A stretch of 64,000 nt of DNA from Aggregatibacter sp. 2125159857 (lineage in GTDB: Bacteria; Pseudomonadota; Gammaproteobacteria; Enterobacterales; Pasteurellaceae): the NCBI RefSeq assembly GCF_017798005.1, contig NZ_CP072548.1, forward strand, positions 1,364,001 through 1,428,000. Reading direction: 5' to 3'. The notes below the pieces were generated by a model. It was not told where the DNA came from. It made no database searches and saw nothing but the letters and a program-made list of their open reading frames with translations. Within the stretch, counting starts at the first letter, position 1, and the number at the start of each line of letters is the position of its first letter. The position numbers and the translations under genes were made by a program. Shown piece after piece: positions 53,373-63,447 of the stretch.

Positions 53373-54158
53373 TTAATCTGTGAGAAATAATGGCCCCATC
53401 GGCATTTTCGGCAAGGCAAATCGGTCGGGATAAAGCACCTTCACTAAATACAACCCCTCCGGCTTAGCTGTCGGTGCGGCGAGAGTGCGATCTTTTTGCG
53501 CCAACAACCAAGCTAACCATTCCACTGGTTGATTGCCGCAACCCACTTCAATCAAGCTCCCCACAATATTACGCACCATGTGATGAACAAACGCGTTTGC
53601 TTGAATATCCACGATGATATATTGCCCTTGGCGACTGACGTTTAAATGGTGCACATTGCGCCACGGCGTGTTAGATTGGCATTGCGCAGCACGGAAAGAA
53701 CTGAAATCATTTTCACCGAGCAACGCTTGCCCTGCTTGGTGCATTAATTGATGATCGAGTTCCAAATGGCAATGGGTCACGCCTTGCGGCAAAATGGCTG
53801 AACGCAGTTTATTACAATATAAAATGTAACGATAACGACGGGCGGTGGCGCTAAAACGGGCATGAAAATCATCATCGACCACTTTCGCCCATCGCACAGC
53901 AATATCATCGGGCAAATTCGCATTGACACCAAAACTCCAGGCTTTCTCAGGACGATGAGCAGTCGTTTCAAAGTGAATCACCTGCCCAGTGGCATGTACG
54001 CCGGAATCCGTACGACCTGCACAGAAAATACTGATGTCTTCATTGGCAACGGTGGAAATCGCCCGTTCCAGTTCAGCCTGTACGCTGGCCACTTTTTCTT
54101 GTTTCTGCCAACCGAAATACTGTTTTCCGTCGTATTCCACACCTAATGCAATTTTCAT
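53373..54158 (-). CDS. truA: tRNA pseudouridine(38-40) synthase TruA
   Basis: TruA converts U38, U39 and U40 of the anticodon arm to pseudouridine. The 261-residue protein has [17 protein letters not shown], the catalytic Asp in [38 protein letters not shown] and [19 protein letters not shown]. In E. coli it follows usg, but here usg is 52 kb away. It stands alone between hairpins. Confidence 0.95.
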   Translation of the reverse strand: MKIALGVEYDGKQYFGWQKQEKVASVQAELERAISTVANEDISIFCAGRTDSGVHATGQVIHFETTAHRPEKAWSFGVNANLPDDIAVRWAKVVDDDFHARFSATARRYRYILYCNKLRSAILPQGVTHCHLELDHQLMHQAGQALLGENDFSSFRAAQCQSNTPWRNVHHLNVSRQGQYIIVDIQANAFVHHMVRNIVGSLIEVGCGNQPVEWLAWLLAQKDRTLAAPTAKPEGLYLVKVLYPDRFALPKMPMGPLFLTD

Positions 54159-54261
54159 GTTCTACTCTGATTTTACTTAAAACGGCGTGCATTATAACAA
54201 GGCTTGGCGGATCTCAAAAACATTCTAAAAACCCACCGCACTTTTGCTGAATTTCACACAT

Positions 54262-54290
54262 AAAAAAAGCAGAGATTGCTCTCTGCTTTT
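54262..54290 (-). terminator. Terminator of the rplM-rpsI operon
   Basis: AAAAGCAGAG (54265-54274) pairs with CTCTGCTTTT (54281-54290). Read leftward a T7 run follows at 54262-54268. It lies 19 bases after rpsI. Confidence 0.9.
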
Positions 54291-54308
54291 TGGAAAAACG
54301 TATAAAAA

Positions 54309-54701
54309 TTAACGTTTGGAGTATTGCGGACGACGACGTGCTTTGTGTAAACCCACTTTTTTACGTTCAACGCGACGTGCGTCACGAGTAACGAAGCCTG
54401 CTGCACGAAGTGCTGGGCGTAAGGTTTCATCGTATTCCATCAATGCACGGGTAATACCATGACGGATTGCACCCGCTTGACCGGAAATACCACCACCTTT
54501 AACAGTGATGTATAGGTCTAATTTATCAGTTAATTCAACCAATTCTAACGGTTGACGAACTACCATGCGAGCAGTTTCGCGACCGAAATATACGTCTAAT
54601 TCACGTTGGTTGATGGTGATCTTACCATTGCCCGGTTTGATAAATACACGAGCTGAAGAGCTTTTGCGGCGACCTGTGCCGTAGTTTTGATTCTCTGCCA
54701 T
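54309..54701 (-). CDS. rpsI: 30S ribosomal protein S9
   Basis: The 130-residue protein is full length, with [20 protein letters not shown] at the start and the conserved basic tail ending in YSKR, which reaches the P-site tRNA. It is 17 bases downstream of rplM in the universal rplM-rpsI operon. Confidence 0.98.
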   Translation of the reverse strand: MAENQNYGTGRRKSSSARVFIKPGNGKITINQRELDVYFGRETARMVVRQPLELVELTDKLDLYITVKGGGISGQAGAIRHGITRALMEYDETLRPALRAAGFVTRDARRVERKKVGLHKARRRPQYSKR

Positions 54702-54718
54702 ATCCTAAAACCTCGTGA

Positions 54719-55291
<573 letters not shown>

Positions 55292-55311
55292 TAGAAAATT
55301 TCACCAGAAAG

Positions 55312-57294
55312 CTAATACTTTTCTAATAACTGCCCTAATCCGCTTTGTCGTTGCACCGGATTTTTCACCGCATTTTCCCACACGCTCTGCAATGCAAACA
55401 CCGTGAGGAAATCTTTAGTGCGCGTAATACCGGTATAAACCAGCTCTTTGGATAAGACCGGGCTATTTTCTAACGGTAAAATCAGGAACGTATGTGGAAA
55501 TTCGGAACCTTGAGATTTATGCACGGTCATGACAAAGGCAGTCTCATGATTCGGCACACGGCTTGCCAGCACTTTTTTGTAGCTATTTTGCCCTTGTTCA
55601 AACCACACTCGCCCATGGCCTAAATAAATGCCGATGTCGCCGTTATACAAGCCGACACTGCTGTCATTTTGCGTAACCATAATCGGTTTACCGATATACC
55701 ACTCCCGTTCCTGATGAAATTGTAACAAACGTTTTTGACGCAATTTTTCTGCAATAGCGAGGTTTAACTGCTCGACACCAAACTCGCCTACGCGTAATGC
55801 GGTTAAAAAGCGGATGCGGTTAAACGCGGCAAAAATTGACCGCACTTGATCTTCATGAAGAACGCCCTCTGACGGAATTTGTTGCAAATAGCGCGCGTAT
55901 TCTTCAGCGGCACGATCGACAATCAATTTCACACAAGCTTTACGCTGTTGCACGTCGTCTTTATTACTCAAATAATGCGCAAAATCCGTTAAGTACACGC
56001 CACAATGCTTATCTTGATGTTGCTGATATTGTTGCAATAACTGCCAACTCTTGGTCGCATTGCCTAAATTCACCGCCGTTGCCAAGTCACCCACTTCCGG
56101 ATTCGCCCCAAAACGGCGACTGACTTGTAAATAACAAATACTGTCGCTAATGGCGTTTACCTTATCTTCTGATGGCAATGTCATCCCCGTTGTTGTCTGC
56201 AAATATTGTGCCATCCTTGGGCTGTACGTCGGTTGTGCCGCATTCACGAATCGCCCTAATTCGCCCAAAATAGCGCCGGCTTCTACGGAAGCAAGTTGGT
56301 CTTTATCGCCCAGTAAAATCAGTTTAGTTTCCGGTTTGAGCGCATTAAGCAATTTAGCCATTAAGGTGAGATCGATCATGGACGCCTCATCCACCACCAA
56401 CACATCCAACGGCAATGGATTCTCGGTGTGATAACGGGTTTCTTCACTGAAAAAACGCACACCAAGCAAACGATGGATCGTTTCTGCGTTCATCGGAATT
56501 TGCAGATTTTCGATGATTTCCCGCTGATTTGGTTCCTGTTTAAATGCCTGTTTTAAACGTTCCACGGCATCCACAATGGATTCCGTTAAACGCGCTGCCG
56601 CTTTACCTGTTGGCGCAACCAATTTAATGCGCAAATCGTTTTGATACAGTTCTTGCAAGGTTAAAAGCAACTTGGTTACGGTCGTTGTTTTCCCCGTTCC
56701 CGGCCCACCTGTAATTAAACAAAAACGCTGACGTAACGCCATGGCAACAGCGATTTTCTGCCAATCAATGCCCTGCTCTTCCTGAAAATAGCGATGAAGA
56801 ATCGAGGCAATTTGTGTGAGTTGTCCCTCTGAAAAAACAGGCTCAAAACAGACCGCACTTTTGAAATAATCGGCAATTCGAAATTCGTCTTGCCACACGC
56901 GATAAAAATACAAGCAATTAAACTGCAATACCAAAGGCGCAATTTGCTGTAATGGCGAATCAGTAAAGGCGATATGTTGTGCCTTTTGCAAGGTAGATTG
57001 CCATTGGGAGATCGGCACATAATCAATTTTTTGCTGAATTTCCGTTAAGTAAACGCGCTCGTTGAAATAATCCTGTAAACCGAATAAATCCTGTTCGGTG
57101 GACTGATTCAACAAAAGGCAGGTGTTGCCTTGGCGATAATTGAAATTACACAATGCCGCCATCAACACCGCCAAGTTTTGCACAGATGGGGCATAATTAA
57201 ACGGTTGCTGTTTACGATGAATAAACTCGGCAAAATAATAGTCAGCGGCGTTAATAATGCCTTTTTCTTTGAGTTGAGATAATAAAGTTAACAT
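55312..57294 (-). CDS. recD: RecBCD exonuclease V alpha subunit RecD
   Basis: RecD is the fast 5'-3' helicase of RecBCD. The 660-residue SF1B protein has Walker A in ITGGPGTGKTTTV (about residue 196), DEASMIDL (motif II), LLGDKDQLASVEAGAILGEL, and the C-terminal FVMTVHKSQGSEFPHTFLILP and VYTGITRT. Its ATG shares one base with the TGA of recB. recC is not in the window, as in other Haemophilus-type genomes where it lies elsewhere. Confidence 0.95.
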   Translation of the reverse strand: MLTLLSQLKEKGIINAADYYFAEFIHRKQQPFNYAPSVQNLAVLMAALCNFNYRQGNTCLLLNQSTEQDLFGLQDYFNERVYLTEIQQKIDYVPISQWQSTLQKAQHIAFTDSPLQQIAPLVLQFNCLYFYRVWQDEFRIADYFKSAVCFEPVFSEGQLTQIASILHRYFQEEQGIDWQKIAVAMALRQRFCLITGGPGTGKTTTVTKLLLTLQELYQNDLRIKLVAPTGKAAARLTESIVDAVERLKQAFKQEPNQREIIENLQIPMNAETIHRLLGVRFFSEETRYHTENPLPLDVLVVDEASMIDLTLMAKLLNALKPETKLILLGDKDQLASVEAGAILGELGRFVNAAQPTYSPRMAQYLQTTTGMTLPSEDKVNAISDSICYLQVSRRFGANPEVGDLATAVNLGNATKSWQLLQQYQQHQDKHCGVYLTDFAHYLSNKDDVQQRKACVKLIVDRAAEEYARYLQQIPSEGVLHEDQVRSIFAAFNRIRFLTALRVGEFGVEQLNLAIAEKLRQKRLLQFHQEREWYIGKPIMVTQNDSSVGLYNGDIGIYLGHGRVWFEQGQNSYKKVLASRVPNHETAFVMTVHKSQGSEFPHTFLILPLENSPVLSKELVYTGITRTKDFLTVFALQSVWENAVKNPVQRQSGLGQLLEKY

Positions 57295-60200
57295 CAGAAC
57301 AAATTCTCCAAGGCTTGAATTAACGCATAATCCGGTTTATCAAAAAATACGCCATCCTGGTTTTCACCGTTCATGCCGCGTAAAAAACAATAAAACACAC
57401 CGCCAAAATGGGTTTCGTATTGATAGTTTGCGTCACGTTGTTGCAAATAACGATGTAGTGCCAACGTGTAAAATAAATATTGCCAGTCGTAATGGTTTGC
57501 TAGCATCGCTTGCTCAAGGCTTTTGCCAACATAGTTTTGCGGCTCGACACCCAGGAAATTCGATTTGTAATCCACCAAATAATATTTACCGTTATGGCAG
57601 AAAACCAAATCCATAAAACCGCGTAACATGCCTTTAATGGCATCAAATTGCAGCGCTTCCGATGGCAAATGGTGATGTTTTTGCAACGCACGATTAAATG
57701 CCGACACATCAAATACCCGATTGAGTTTCAAATAAAACTGCATTTCTTTCACACATTGCTGGCGAGATAAATTGTTCAGCTTCAACGTTGGATCATCCGC
57801 ACTTAAGGGCGTATCTAAAATCGCCTTTACCCATTGTTGTAAGGATGGCAACCAGGTTTCCTCTAACTGTAACCATTGGCAGAGTTTTTGGACTTTTTCC
57901 TCATTCAACGGTTGGCCAAAATCATATTTTTCCAAGAAACGGTGCAATGCTGTACCGATTTTAATCCCATGCGGAAAATCAAAAGGCGAATAACCGAAAG
58001 GATAGGCAGATTCATGACTCACGCTTTCCGCCATGGTTTCTGTCGCTTGCTCGTTAAAATCATAATCTTTGCCGCCATCAAAAACAGGTTCAAAAGCGAC
58101 CGCACTTTCTGCCGCCAGCTGTTCTTTGTAATATTTTTTATTTTGATGAATCGCCTCAATGGCGCTGAAACTGGTCACCATCCAATTTTGTTCAATATGA
58201 CCGGTGAATGTTGCCGCGTTTAATGGCGCTTGAGTCTCCGACTGCATTGGAGTATCTAGCGCTTTTAATGCCGTGGTTTCAGAAATCTGCACACTTCCCT
58301 GCGGGGCACGTTGAACCAACTTTTCTAATAGCGGCAAGCTATCGTAGGCTGTCGGATTGTCATTCGTTTGAATGTCTCCTTGTGTGAGCACATATAACAA
58401 GGCACTCCACTTTTTCTCAAAGGTTTTCGGCACAGCGATGTTTAACTGATATTTCGCTCGGGTCAGCGCCACATAGAGTAAACGAAGTTGTTCGGCAAAA
58501 TCCTCTTGTTTTACATCCTTCTCATGGGAACCATCAATATCCCACAGTACCTCATCCCGCTCCTGATCGTAATAAGTGGAAATATGTTCACGCCAAAATT
58601 TGGAGGCATAACCAATAAATGGTAACCAAACTAAATCGTACTCCAGCCCTTTGGATTTATGAATCGTGACAATTTTGACCAACTGCAACTCGCTTTCTAA
58701 CCGCACTTGTTGTTCATTTTGTCGATCTTCCCCTTGAATTTGCTTTTCAAACCAACGTAACAATGCCGCTTCACTTTCATTCAACGTTGCTGCTTCTTGC
58801 AATAATTCCGATAAATGCAATAAATCCGTCACCAGGCGTTTACCATCCACAGTGGGATACAATTTTTCAGTAATTTTTTCTTGTAGGAATAACTGGTGCA
58901 ACATCACTAACACACCTTGTTTTTGCCACGTTCTTTGATAATGAATAAATTTATCTACCCAATATTCCCAACGGTTTTCGTCTAAACGAATACACTGAAT
59001 ATCTGCCGCCGTTTGCGCAAAAATCGCCGTCGCAACGGCATTTAAAATATTGCGTTCGGAAAACGGATTAAGACAGGCACGTAAAATCAACAACAGATCC
59101 TTTGCTGCTCTACTATCAAACACATTGCTATTTTCAGACAAAAACACGGAAGCAATGCCAAGGCGACGTAACTCTTTTTTTACTAAAGCAGCTTCATGTC
59201 GATCACGTACTAATACTGCAATACTTTCCGGTTTTAACGTTTTTTCTACACCTTTTTTATCGGAACGAAAATCAGCGGTATTTTCCACCGCACTTTGCAA
59301 CCAATGTTGGATAGAAACGGCACAGGCTTTTGCCATATTCTCTTTTACGGAAGCTTCATCCACATAAAACCGCACGGCAGGTTCTGTTTCACCGTTTAAC
59401 CAAAATTGCGGATGATCGTCTTTGGCTGCGACCGGCAGGAATTGAATCTTGTCATATAAAAACGGAGGTTGTTCGGTAAAATCAAACAATCGATTGACAC
59501 ACTGCACCACATCTTGGTGAGAACGGTAATTTTTTCCTAGATTAAAACGCTGCTGCGCTTCATCAGCCGCTTTAAAGTAAGTAAAAATGTCTGCACCACG
59601 GAATTTATAAATCGCCTGTTTTGGATCGCCGATCATAATAAAGCCGTTATCCGACGCAGGATCTAATCGCTGTGGTTCTACATACACCTTAGAAAAGATC
59701 TGATACTGCACCGCATCTGTATCCTGAAATTCATCAATCATGGCAAACGGGAATTGATAACGAATCATCTGCGCAAATTCAGTATTATTCGGATGGTGCA
59801 AGGCATCTTTTAACAAGCGCAATAAATCATGAAAACTTTTTTCGCTGTGGTTGAGTTTGTATTCGGCCAGCTGCCCATTTAGCATTTCTAAATAATGAAA
59901 CCAAAGCGCTTGAGACAGTAAAGTTTGCTGTTCATAAAAGGCTAATAACTCATCAATTTTGATGAAAAGCGGGTGACTCAAAGCTTCCTGTGCTTCCTCG
60001 CCTTTCTGTTCATCCATTGCCGTTTGCCCGAAGCGGTAAAAACAATCGGGGAAATCTGCTTTTTTGTTTTCCGCCCAATGCTTCATAGCGGCAAGCCATT
60101 TCGGGCGTTTGTCTGCGTTGAAACTGCGGCGGTTTAATTTTTGTTCTTTCGCATTCTTATATTTCGTGTTGATTTCTGTTTCAATCAACTCCGTAATTTC

Positions 60201-60956
60201 CACCTCTTTTTCTAGCCATTTTTGCTTTAATTCCTGAGTTTGAGCGATTAATGCTTGCGAGTAATCAGTAAGTTTTGAGAGAAATTCCTCGAAAGTCCCC
60301 TCAAAAAAGTGCGGTCGTTTTTCCGGAAGTTTTAATTCGGTTCCGGCAAATTTTTTGATTTTTGTCACAATATTGCTTGGTGAAACCAAATTTTTTTGAA
60401 TAAATTCAACAACCGCATAAGGCTGTGAATAAAAATGGTCACGCCAAATTTTTTGCGCCAAGCGCAACAACAACTCATCTTCTTCACCGCTTAATTCTAA
60501 GTTGAAATGAATCCCTGAATTAAATGCGTATTGCATAAGCATTCGACGGCAGAAACCATGAATGGTATAGATCGCCGCCAAATCCATGTTTTGTTCCGCC
60601 AAGGTCAGGCGTTGAATGGCAAGCGGTAAATCAGTGATGGTCGCAACCAATTCGCGTAAAAAATCATCTTGCCCAAATACTGCCGAATCTTGTGTCTGCT
60701 GATAAGCCGTCAATTTTTGTTTGGCGTCATAAATACGTTCGCGAATTTTGCGCTTCAGCTCCTCTGTCGCCATTTCAGTAAAGGTCACCACTAAAATTTG
60801 CTCGACGTTCAACGCATAGGGAAACGTATTTTCCCCTGCCTGTAATAATAGGCGCAAATAAAGGGAACCCATGGTATAGGTTTTACCTGTACCGGCAGAG
60901 GCTTCAATTAGACTAACAGCATTTAACGGGATAGAAATCGGATTGAGTTGTTGCAT
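57294..60956 (-). CDS. recB: RecBCD exonuclease V beta subunit RecB
   Basis: RecB is the 3'-5' helicase and the only nuclease of RecBCD. The 1220-residue protein has Walker A ASAGTGKTYTM at residues 18-28, the UvrD-like helicase core (IDEFQDTDAVQYQIF, GDPKQAIYKFRGAD, TIHKSKGLEYDLVWLPF) and a C-terminal nuclease domain (LRGFMDLVFCHNGKYYLVDYKSNF, metal site D...DYK). It is coupled to recD. Several USS copies lie in the coding sequence. Confidence 0.96.
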   Translation of the reverse strand: MQQLNPISIPLNAVSLIEASAGTGKTYTMGSLYLRLLLQAGENTFPYALNVEQILVVTFTEMATEELKRKIRERIYDAKQKLTAYQQTQDSAVFGQDDFLRELVATITDLPLAIQRLTLAEQNMDLAAIYTIHGFCRRMLMQYAFNSGIHFNLELSGEEDELLLRLAQKIWRDHFYSQPYAVVEFIQKNLVSPSNIVTKIKKFAGTELKLPEKRPHFFEGTFEEFLSKLTDYSQALIAQTQELKQKWLEKEVEITELIETEINTKYKNAKEQKLNRRSFNADKRPKWLAAMKHWAENKKADFPDCFYRFGQTAMDEQKGEEAQEALSHPLFIKIDELLAFYEQQTLLSQALWFHYLEMLNGQLAEYKLNHSEKSFHDLLRLLKDALHHPNNTEFAQMIRYQFPFAMIDEFQDTDAVQYQIFSKVYVEPQRLDPASDNGFIMIGDPKQAIYKFRGADIFTYFKAADEAQQRFNLGKNYRSHQDVVQCVNRLFDFTEQPPFLYDKIQFLPVAAKDDHPQFWLNGETEPAVRFYVDEASVKENMAKACAVSIQHWLQSAVENTADFRSDKKGVEKTLKPESIAVLVRDRHEAALVKKELRRLGIASVFLSENSNVFDSRAAKDLLLILRACLNPFSERNILNAVATAIFAQTAADIQCIRLDENRWEYWVDKFIHYQRTWQKQGVLVMLHQLFLQEKITEKLYPTVDGKRLVTDLLHLSELLQEAATLNESEAALLRWFEKQIQGEDRQNEQQVRLESELQLVKIVTIHKSKGLEYDLVWLPFIGYASKFWREHISTYYDQERDEVLWDIDGSHEKDVKQEDFAEQLRLLYVALTRAKYQLNIAVPKTFEKKWSALLYVLTQGDIQTNDNPTAYDSLPLLEKLVQRAPQGSVQISETTALKALDTPMQSETQAPLNAATFTGHIEQNWMVTSFSAIEAIHQNKKYYKEQLAAESAVAFEPVFDGGKDYDFNEQATETMAESVSHESAYPFGYSPFDFPHGIKIGTALHRFLEKYDFGQPLNEEKVQKLCQWLQLEETWLPSLQQWVKAILDTPLSADDPTLKLNNLSRQQCVKEMQFYLKLNRVFDVSAFNRALQKHHHLPSEALQFDAIKGMLRGFMDLVFCHNGKYYLVDYKSNFLGVEPQNYVGKSLEQAMLANHYDWQYLFYTLALHRYLQQRDANYQYETHFGGVFYCFLRGMNGENQDGVFFDKPDYALIQALENLF

Positions 60957-61025
60957 GGTTAAGATTAAGCGAATGAAAAATTTTGAATAAAATAAGGGCG
61001 GAACTCAATCCGCCCAATAGCCTCG

Positions 61026-61382
61026 TTAGAAATTAACGACTTTATCTGCCCATAACGTCCATTTGGAAACATCATCTAAGGTGCCGCGAGTCACGCCGTC
61101 AATGAGCTTTATCTCGGATAAACCGCGCGCTTTGGTACAGCTTGTGCAAAGTTTAACTTCCGCACCTTGTGCTACCAAAATTTCCATAACTTGTTGTACG
61201 TTAGACCCTTCATTTGGGTGCTGACCGGCAATGCCGCTTAACACCGAATCACCAAAACAGAACACTTTAATTTCGACTTCCTTGCCATGTTCTTCCTGTA
61301 AATTCACGGCTAAACGCAATGCGTTGAAGCTTTTTTCTGTGCCATATGGCGATTCATTTAAAATAAAAAGAAGTTTTTGCAT
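61026..61382 (-). CDS. ychN: DsrE-family protein YchN
   Basis: The roughly 118-residue protein is a DsrE/F-like YchN: KLLFILNESPYGTEKSFNALRL, VFCFGDSVLSGIAGQ and VKLCTSCTKARGL, with two cysteines in C-T-S-C. The family forms hexamers and relates to sulfur-relay proteins; the role of YchN is unknown. ATGATG gives two starts; the second, at 61382, avoids overlap with the upstream stop. It follows the permease directly. Confidence 0.85.
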   Translation of the reverse strand: MQKLLFILNESPYGTEKSFNALRLAVNLQEEHGKEVEIKVFCFGDSVLSGIAGQHPNEGSNVQQVMEILVAQGAEVKLCTSCTKARGLSEIKLIDGVTRGTLDDVSKWTLWADKVVNF

Positions 61383-61384
61383 CA

Positions 61385-62695
61385 TTAACCTACCCAGATA
61401 AATTTAATTAAGAATAACAAGGAAACCACCCAAACCGGTGCATTCACTTCGCGCCAACGCCCCGTTCCGACTTTCATCACACAATAGCTGATGAAACCAA
61501 AGGCAATTCCTTCCGTGATGGAGTATGTAAATGGCATCATCGCCGCGGTAATAAAGGCAGGAGTCGCTTCTGTTAAGTCGTCCCATTGCACTTTAATTAA
61601 GCTGGATGCCATCAAAATACCCACATAAACCAATGCGCCCGCGGTGGCATAAGCAGGCACCATGCCGGCTAATGGTGAGAAGAAGATCGTCAGTAAAAAC
61701 AATAACCCGACAACAACTGCTGTCATACCGGTACGCCCACCGACCGATACGCCTGCGCCACTTTCAATATACGTACTAATAGCTGAAGTACCGATATACG
61801 ATCCGACAACGGCACTCGCACTATCAACATATAAGGCTTGTTTCATTTTCGGGAAACGCCCTTTTTCATCGCTAAAACCTGCTTTGTCGGTGACACCAAG
61901 CAAGGTGCCAGAAGAGTCAAATAAGTTCACTAATAAGAAAGAGAAGATGATACCAATAAGTGCGGTATCCAAGGCACCGGCAATATCCACTTGGCCAACC
62001 ACTTGCGTCAATGCCGGCGGCATGGAAACGATACCATGGAACATCACGCTTTCGTCAAAATACAATGCAAGTGCGGTGACTGCTGCGATAGAAATTAACA
62101 CGCCGGAATAAATATTGCGTGCTGCTAACACCACGATAATAAAGAAGCCAAGGATGCCCAATAACACTTGCGGACTGTGTAGATCGCCTAACGCAACCAA
62201 GGTTGCAGGATTTGCAACAACCAAGCCCATATTTTTGAAACCAATTAAGGCGATAAAGAAACCAATCCCCGCGCCGATACCTACACGCAAACTGAGCGGA
62301 ATAGATGCCATCAGCCAATAACGGATTTGGAAAATGGTTAATAGCAATAAGCCAACAGAACCCCAGAAAATGGTGCCCATGCCCACTTGCCAAGAATAAC
62401 CAAGTTTACCGACCACCACATAAGCAAAGAAGGCATTCAAGCCCATTGCCGGCGCTAACGCGATAGGCAAGTTACTGAATAACCCCATGGCAATCGTACC
62501 GAAGCCTGCGATTAAACAAGTGGTCACAAAGACAACTTGCTTATCCATGCCCGCATCCCCCAACACAGACGGGTTCACAAAAACGATATACACCATGGTG
62601 AAAAACGTGGTGATTCCGGCAATAATTTCCGTTTTGGAGGAGGTTCCTTTTTCTTTTAATTTAAAGAGTTGTTGTAGAAAAGATTGATTTTCCAT
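61385..62695 (-). CDS. adeP: Adenine-type purine permease (AzgA/AdeP family)
   Basis: The roughly 436-residue NCS2/AzgA permease aligns along its whole length with E. coli AdeP (PurP): AGITTFFTMVYIVFVNPSVLG, NLPIALAPAMGLNAFFAYVVVG, LLVNLFDSSGTLLGVTDKAG, SASAVVGSYIGTSAISTYIESGAGVSVGGRTG and PFTYSITEGIAFGFISYC. It should import adenine with protons; hypoxanthine or guanine are alternatives. The start is the ATG at 62695 with GGA upstream; a TTG at 62707 would open the longer frame. Together with codA and purR it points to purine/pyrimidine salvage. Confidence 0.85.
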   Translation of the reverse strand: MENQSFLQQLFKLKEKGTSSKTEIIAGITTFFTMVYIVFVNPSVLGDAGMDKQVVFVTTCLIAGFGTIAMGLFSNLPIALAPAMGLNAFFAYVVVGKLGYSWQVGMGTIFWGSVGLLLLTIFQIRYWLMASIPLSLRVGIGAGIGFFIALIGFKNMGLVVANPATLVALGDLHSPQVLLGILGFFIIVVLAARNIYSGVLISIAAVTALALYFDESVMFHGIVSMPPALTQVVGQVDIAGALDTALIGIIFSFLLVNLFDSSGTLLGVTDKAGFSDEKGRFPKMKQALYVDSASAVVGSYIGTSAISTYIESGAGVSVGGRTGMTAVVVGLLFLLTIFFSPLAGMVPAYATAGALVYVGILMASSLIKVQWDDLTEATPAFITAAMMPFTYSITEGIAFGFISYCVMKVGTGRWREVNAPVWVVSLLFLIKFIWVG

Positions 62696-62823
62696 TGTAA
62701 TTTCCAATCAGAGACAAAATAAAAACGATGAAAAACAAGGTTATAAGAAAGGTGTTTTTCCCCCTGATTCTAGCAAAAGATCAGAAAGACTGCGACGGGT
62801 TTATTGTCAAGACATGGCACTTC

Positions 62824-63273
62824 TTACGCCTCATCATCCTCATCTAAAATAAAGTCAAACCAATCAATCACATCACGTTCATGAATGCCGTGTCGAATCA
62901 AGATATCGGCTTTTCTCACACTCTCAGGATCGCCACTGATTAACGGGTGCCATGACGGCAACGGCTTACCTTCATAAAGCAAACGATAAGCGCAAGTCGT
63001 CGGCAACCAACCGAATTCGGGCAAATTGTCTTTGGTCAGTTTGGTGCAATCCTCTTCCAACTCAAAACGTTTCAAATAATGACCGCACTTTCCTGTTTCC
63101 AAATCCAACAAATTGCACGCGATACGGGTGTAATACAAACGCTCATATTTGCCCTCGCCATCAATATATTTACGATAGCAACACTTGCCGCAACCATCAC
63201 ATAACGCCTCCCATTCGGCATCATTCATCTCAAGCAGGTTTTTGTGTCGCCAGAAATCAGGTTCTAATTGCAT
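62824..63273 (-). CDS. ycgN: YcgN-family cysteine-cluster protein (UPF0260)
   Basis: The 149-residue protein has MNDAEWEALCDGCGKCCYRKY and further cysteines in RIACNLLDLETGKCGHY, EEDCTKL and TTCAYRLL, a pattern that suggests a metal or iron-sulfur site. DVIDWFDFI ends the family region. The function is unknown. The start is the ATG at 63273 by alignment with E. coli YcgN. The frame extending to 63378 mainly translates upstream USS-containing sequence. Confidence 0.85.
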   Translation of the reverse strand: MQLEPDFWRHKNLLEMNDAEWEALCDGCGKCCYRKYIDGEGKYERLYYTRIACNLLDLETGKCGHYLKRFELEEDCTKLTKDNLPEFGWLPTTCAYRLLYEGKPLPSWHPLISGDPESVRKADILIRHGIHERDVIDWFDFILDEDDEA

Positions 63274-63366
63274 AGGATTATTTACCGGTTTGGTTTTAAA
63301 AGCGGAAATTATAGTGAGGAACGCAGCCTGTGACAAATGCCGCGAGAGCGATTCAGAAAAACAAAA

Positions 63367-63429
63367 AAGTGCGGTCAATATTGACGATGTTTTTCAACGG
63401 AAAAAACACATCAGATATTGACCGCACTT
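63367..63429. terminator. USS inverted pair between codA and ycgN
   Basis: AAGTGCGGTCAATATT (from 63367) faces ATATTGACCGCACTT (to 63429) with a 30-base loop. It follows codA in its direction. The long loop and weak T run make termination less sure. Confidence 0.55.
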
Positions 63430-63447
63430 ATCCTCAAAAATAACAAA

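Noticed and set aside
62708..62820. Purine riboswitch or PurR operator upstream of the adenine-type permease
   Set aside because: Neither a purine-aptamer pattern nor a full PurR palindrome is visible.
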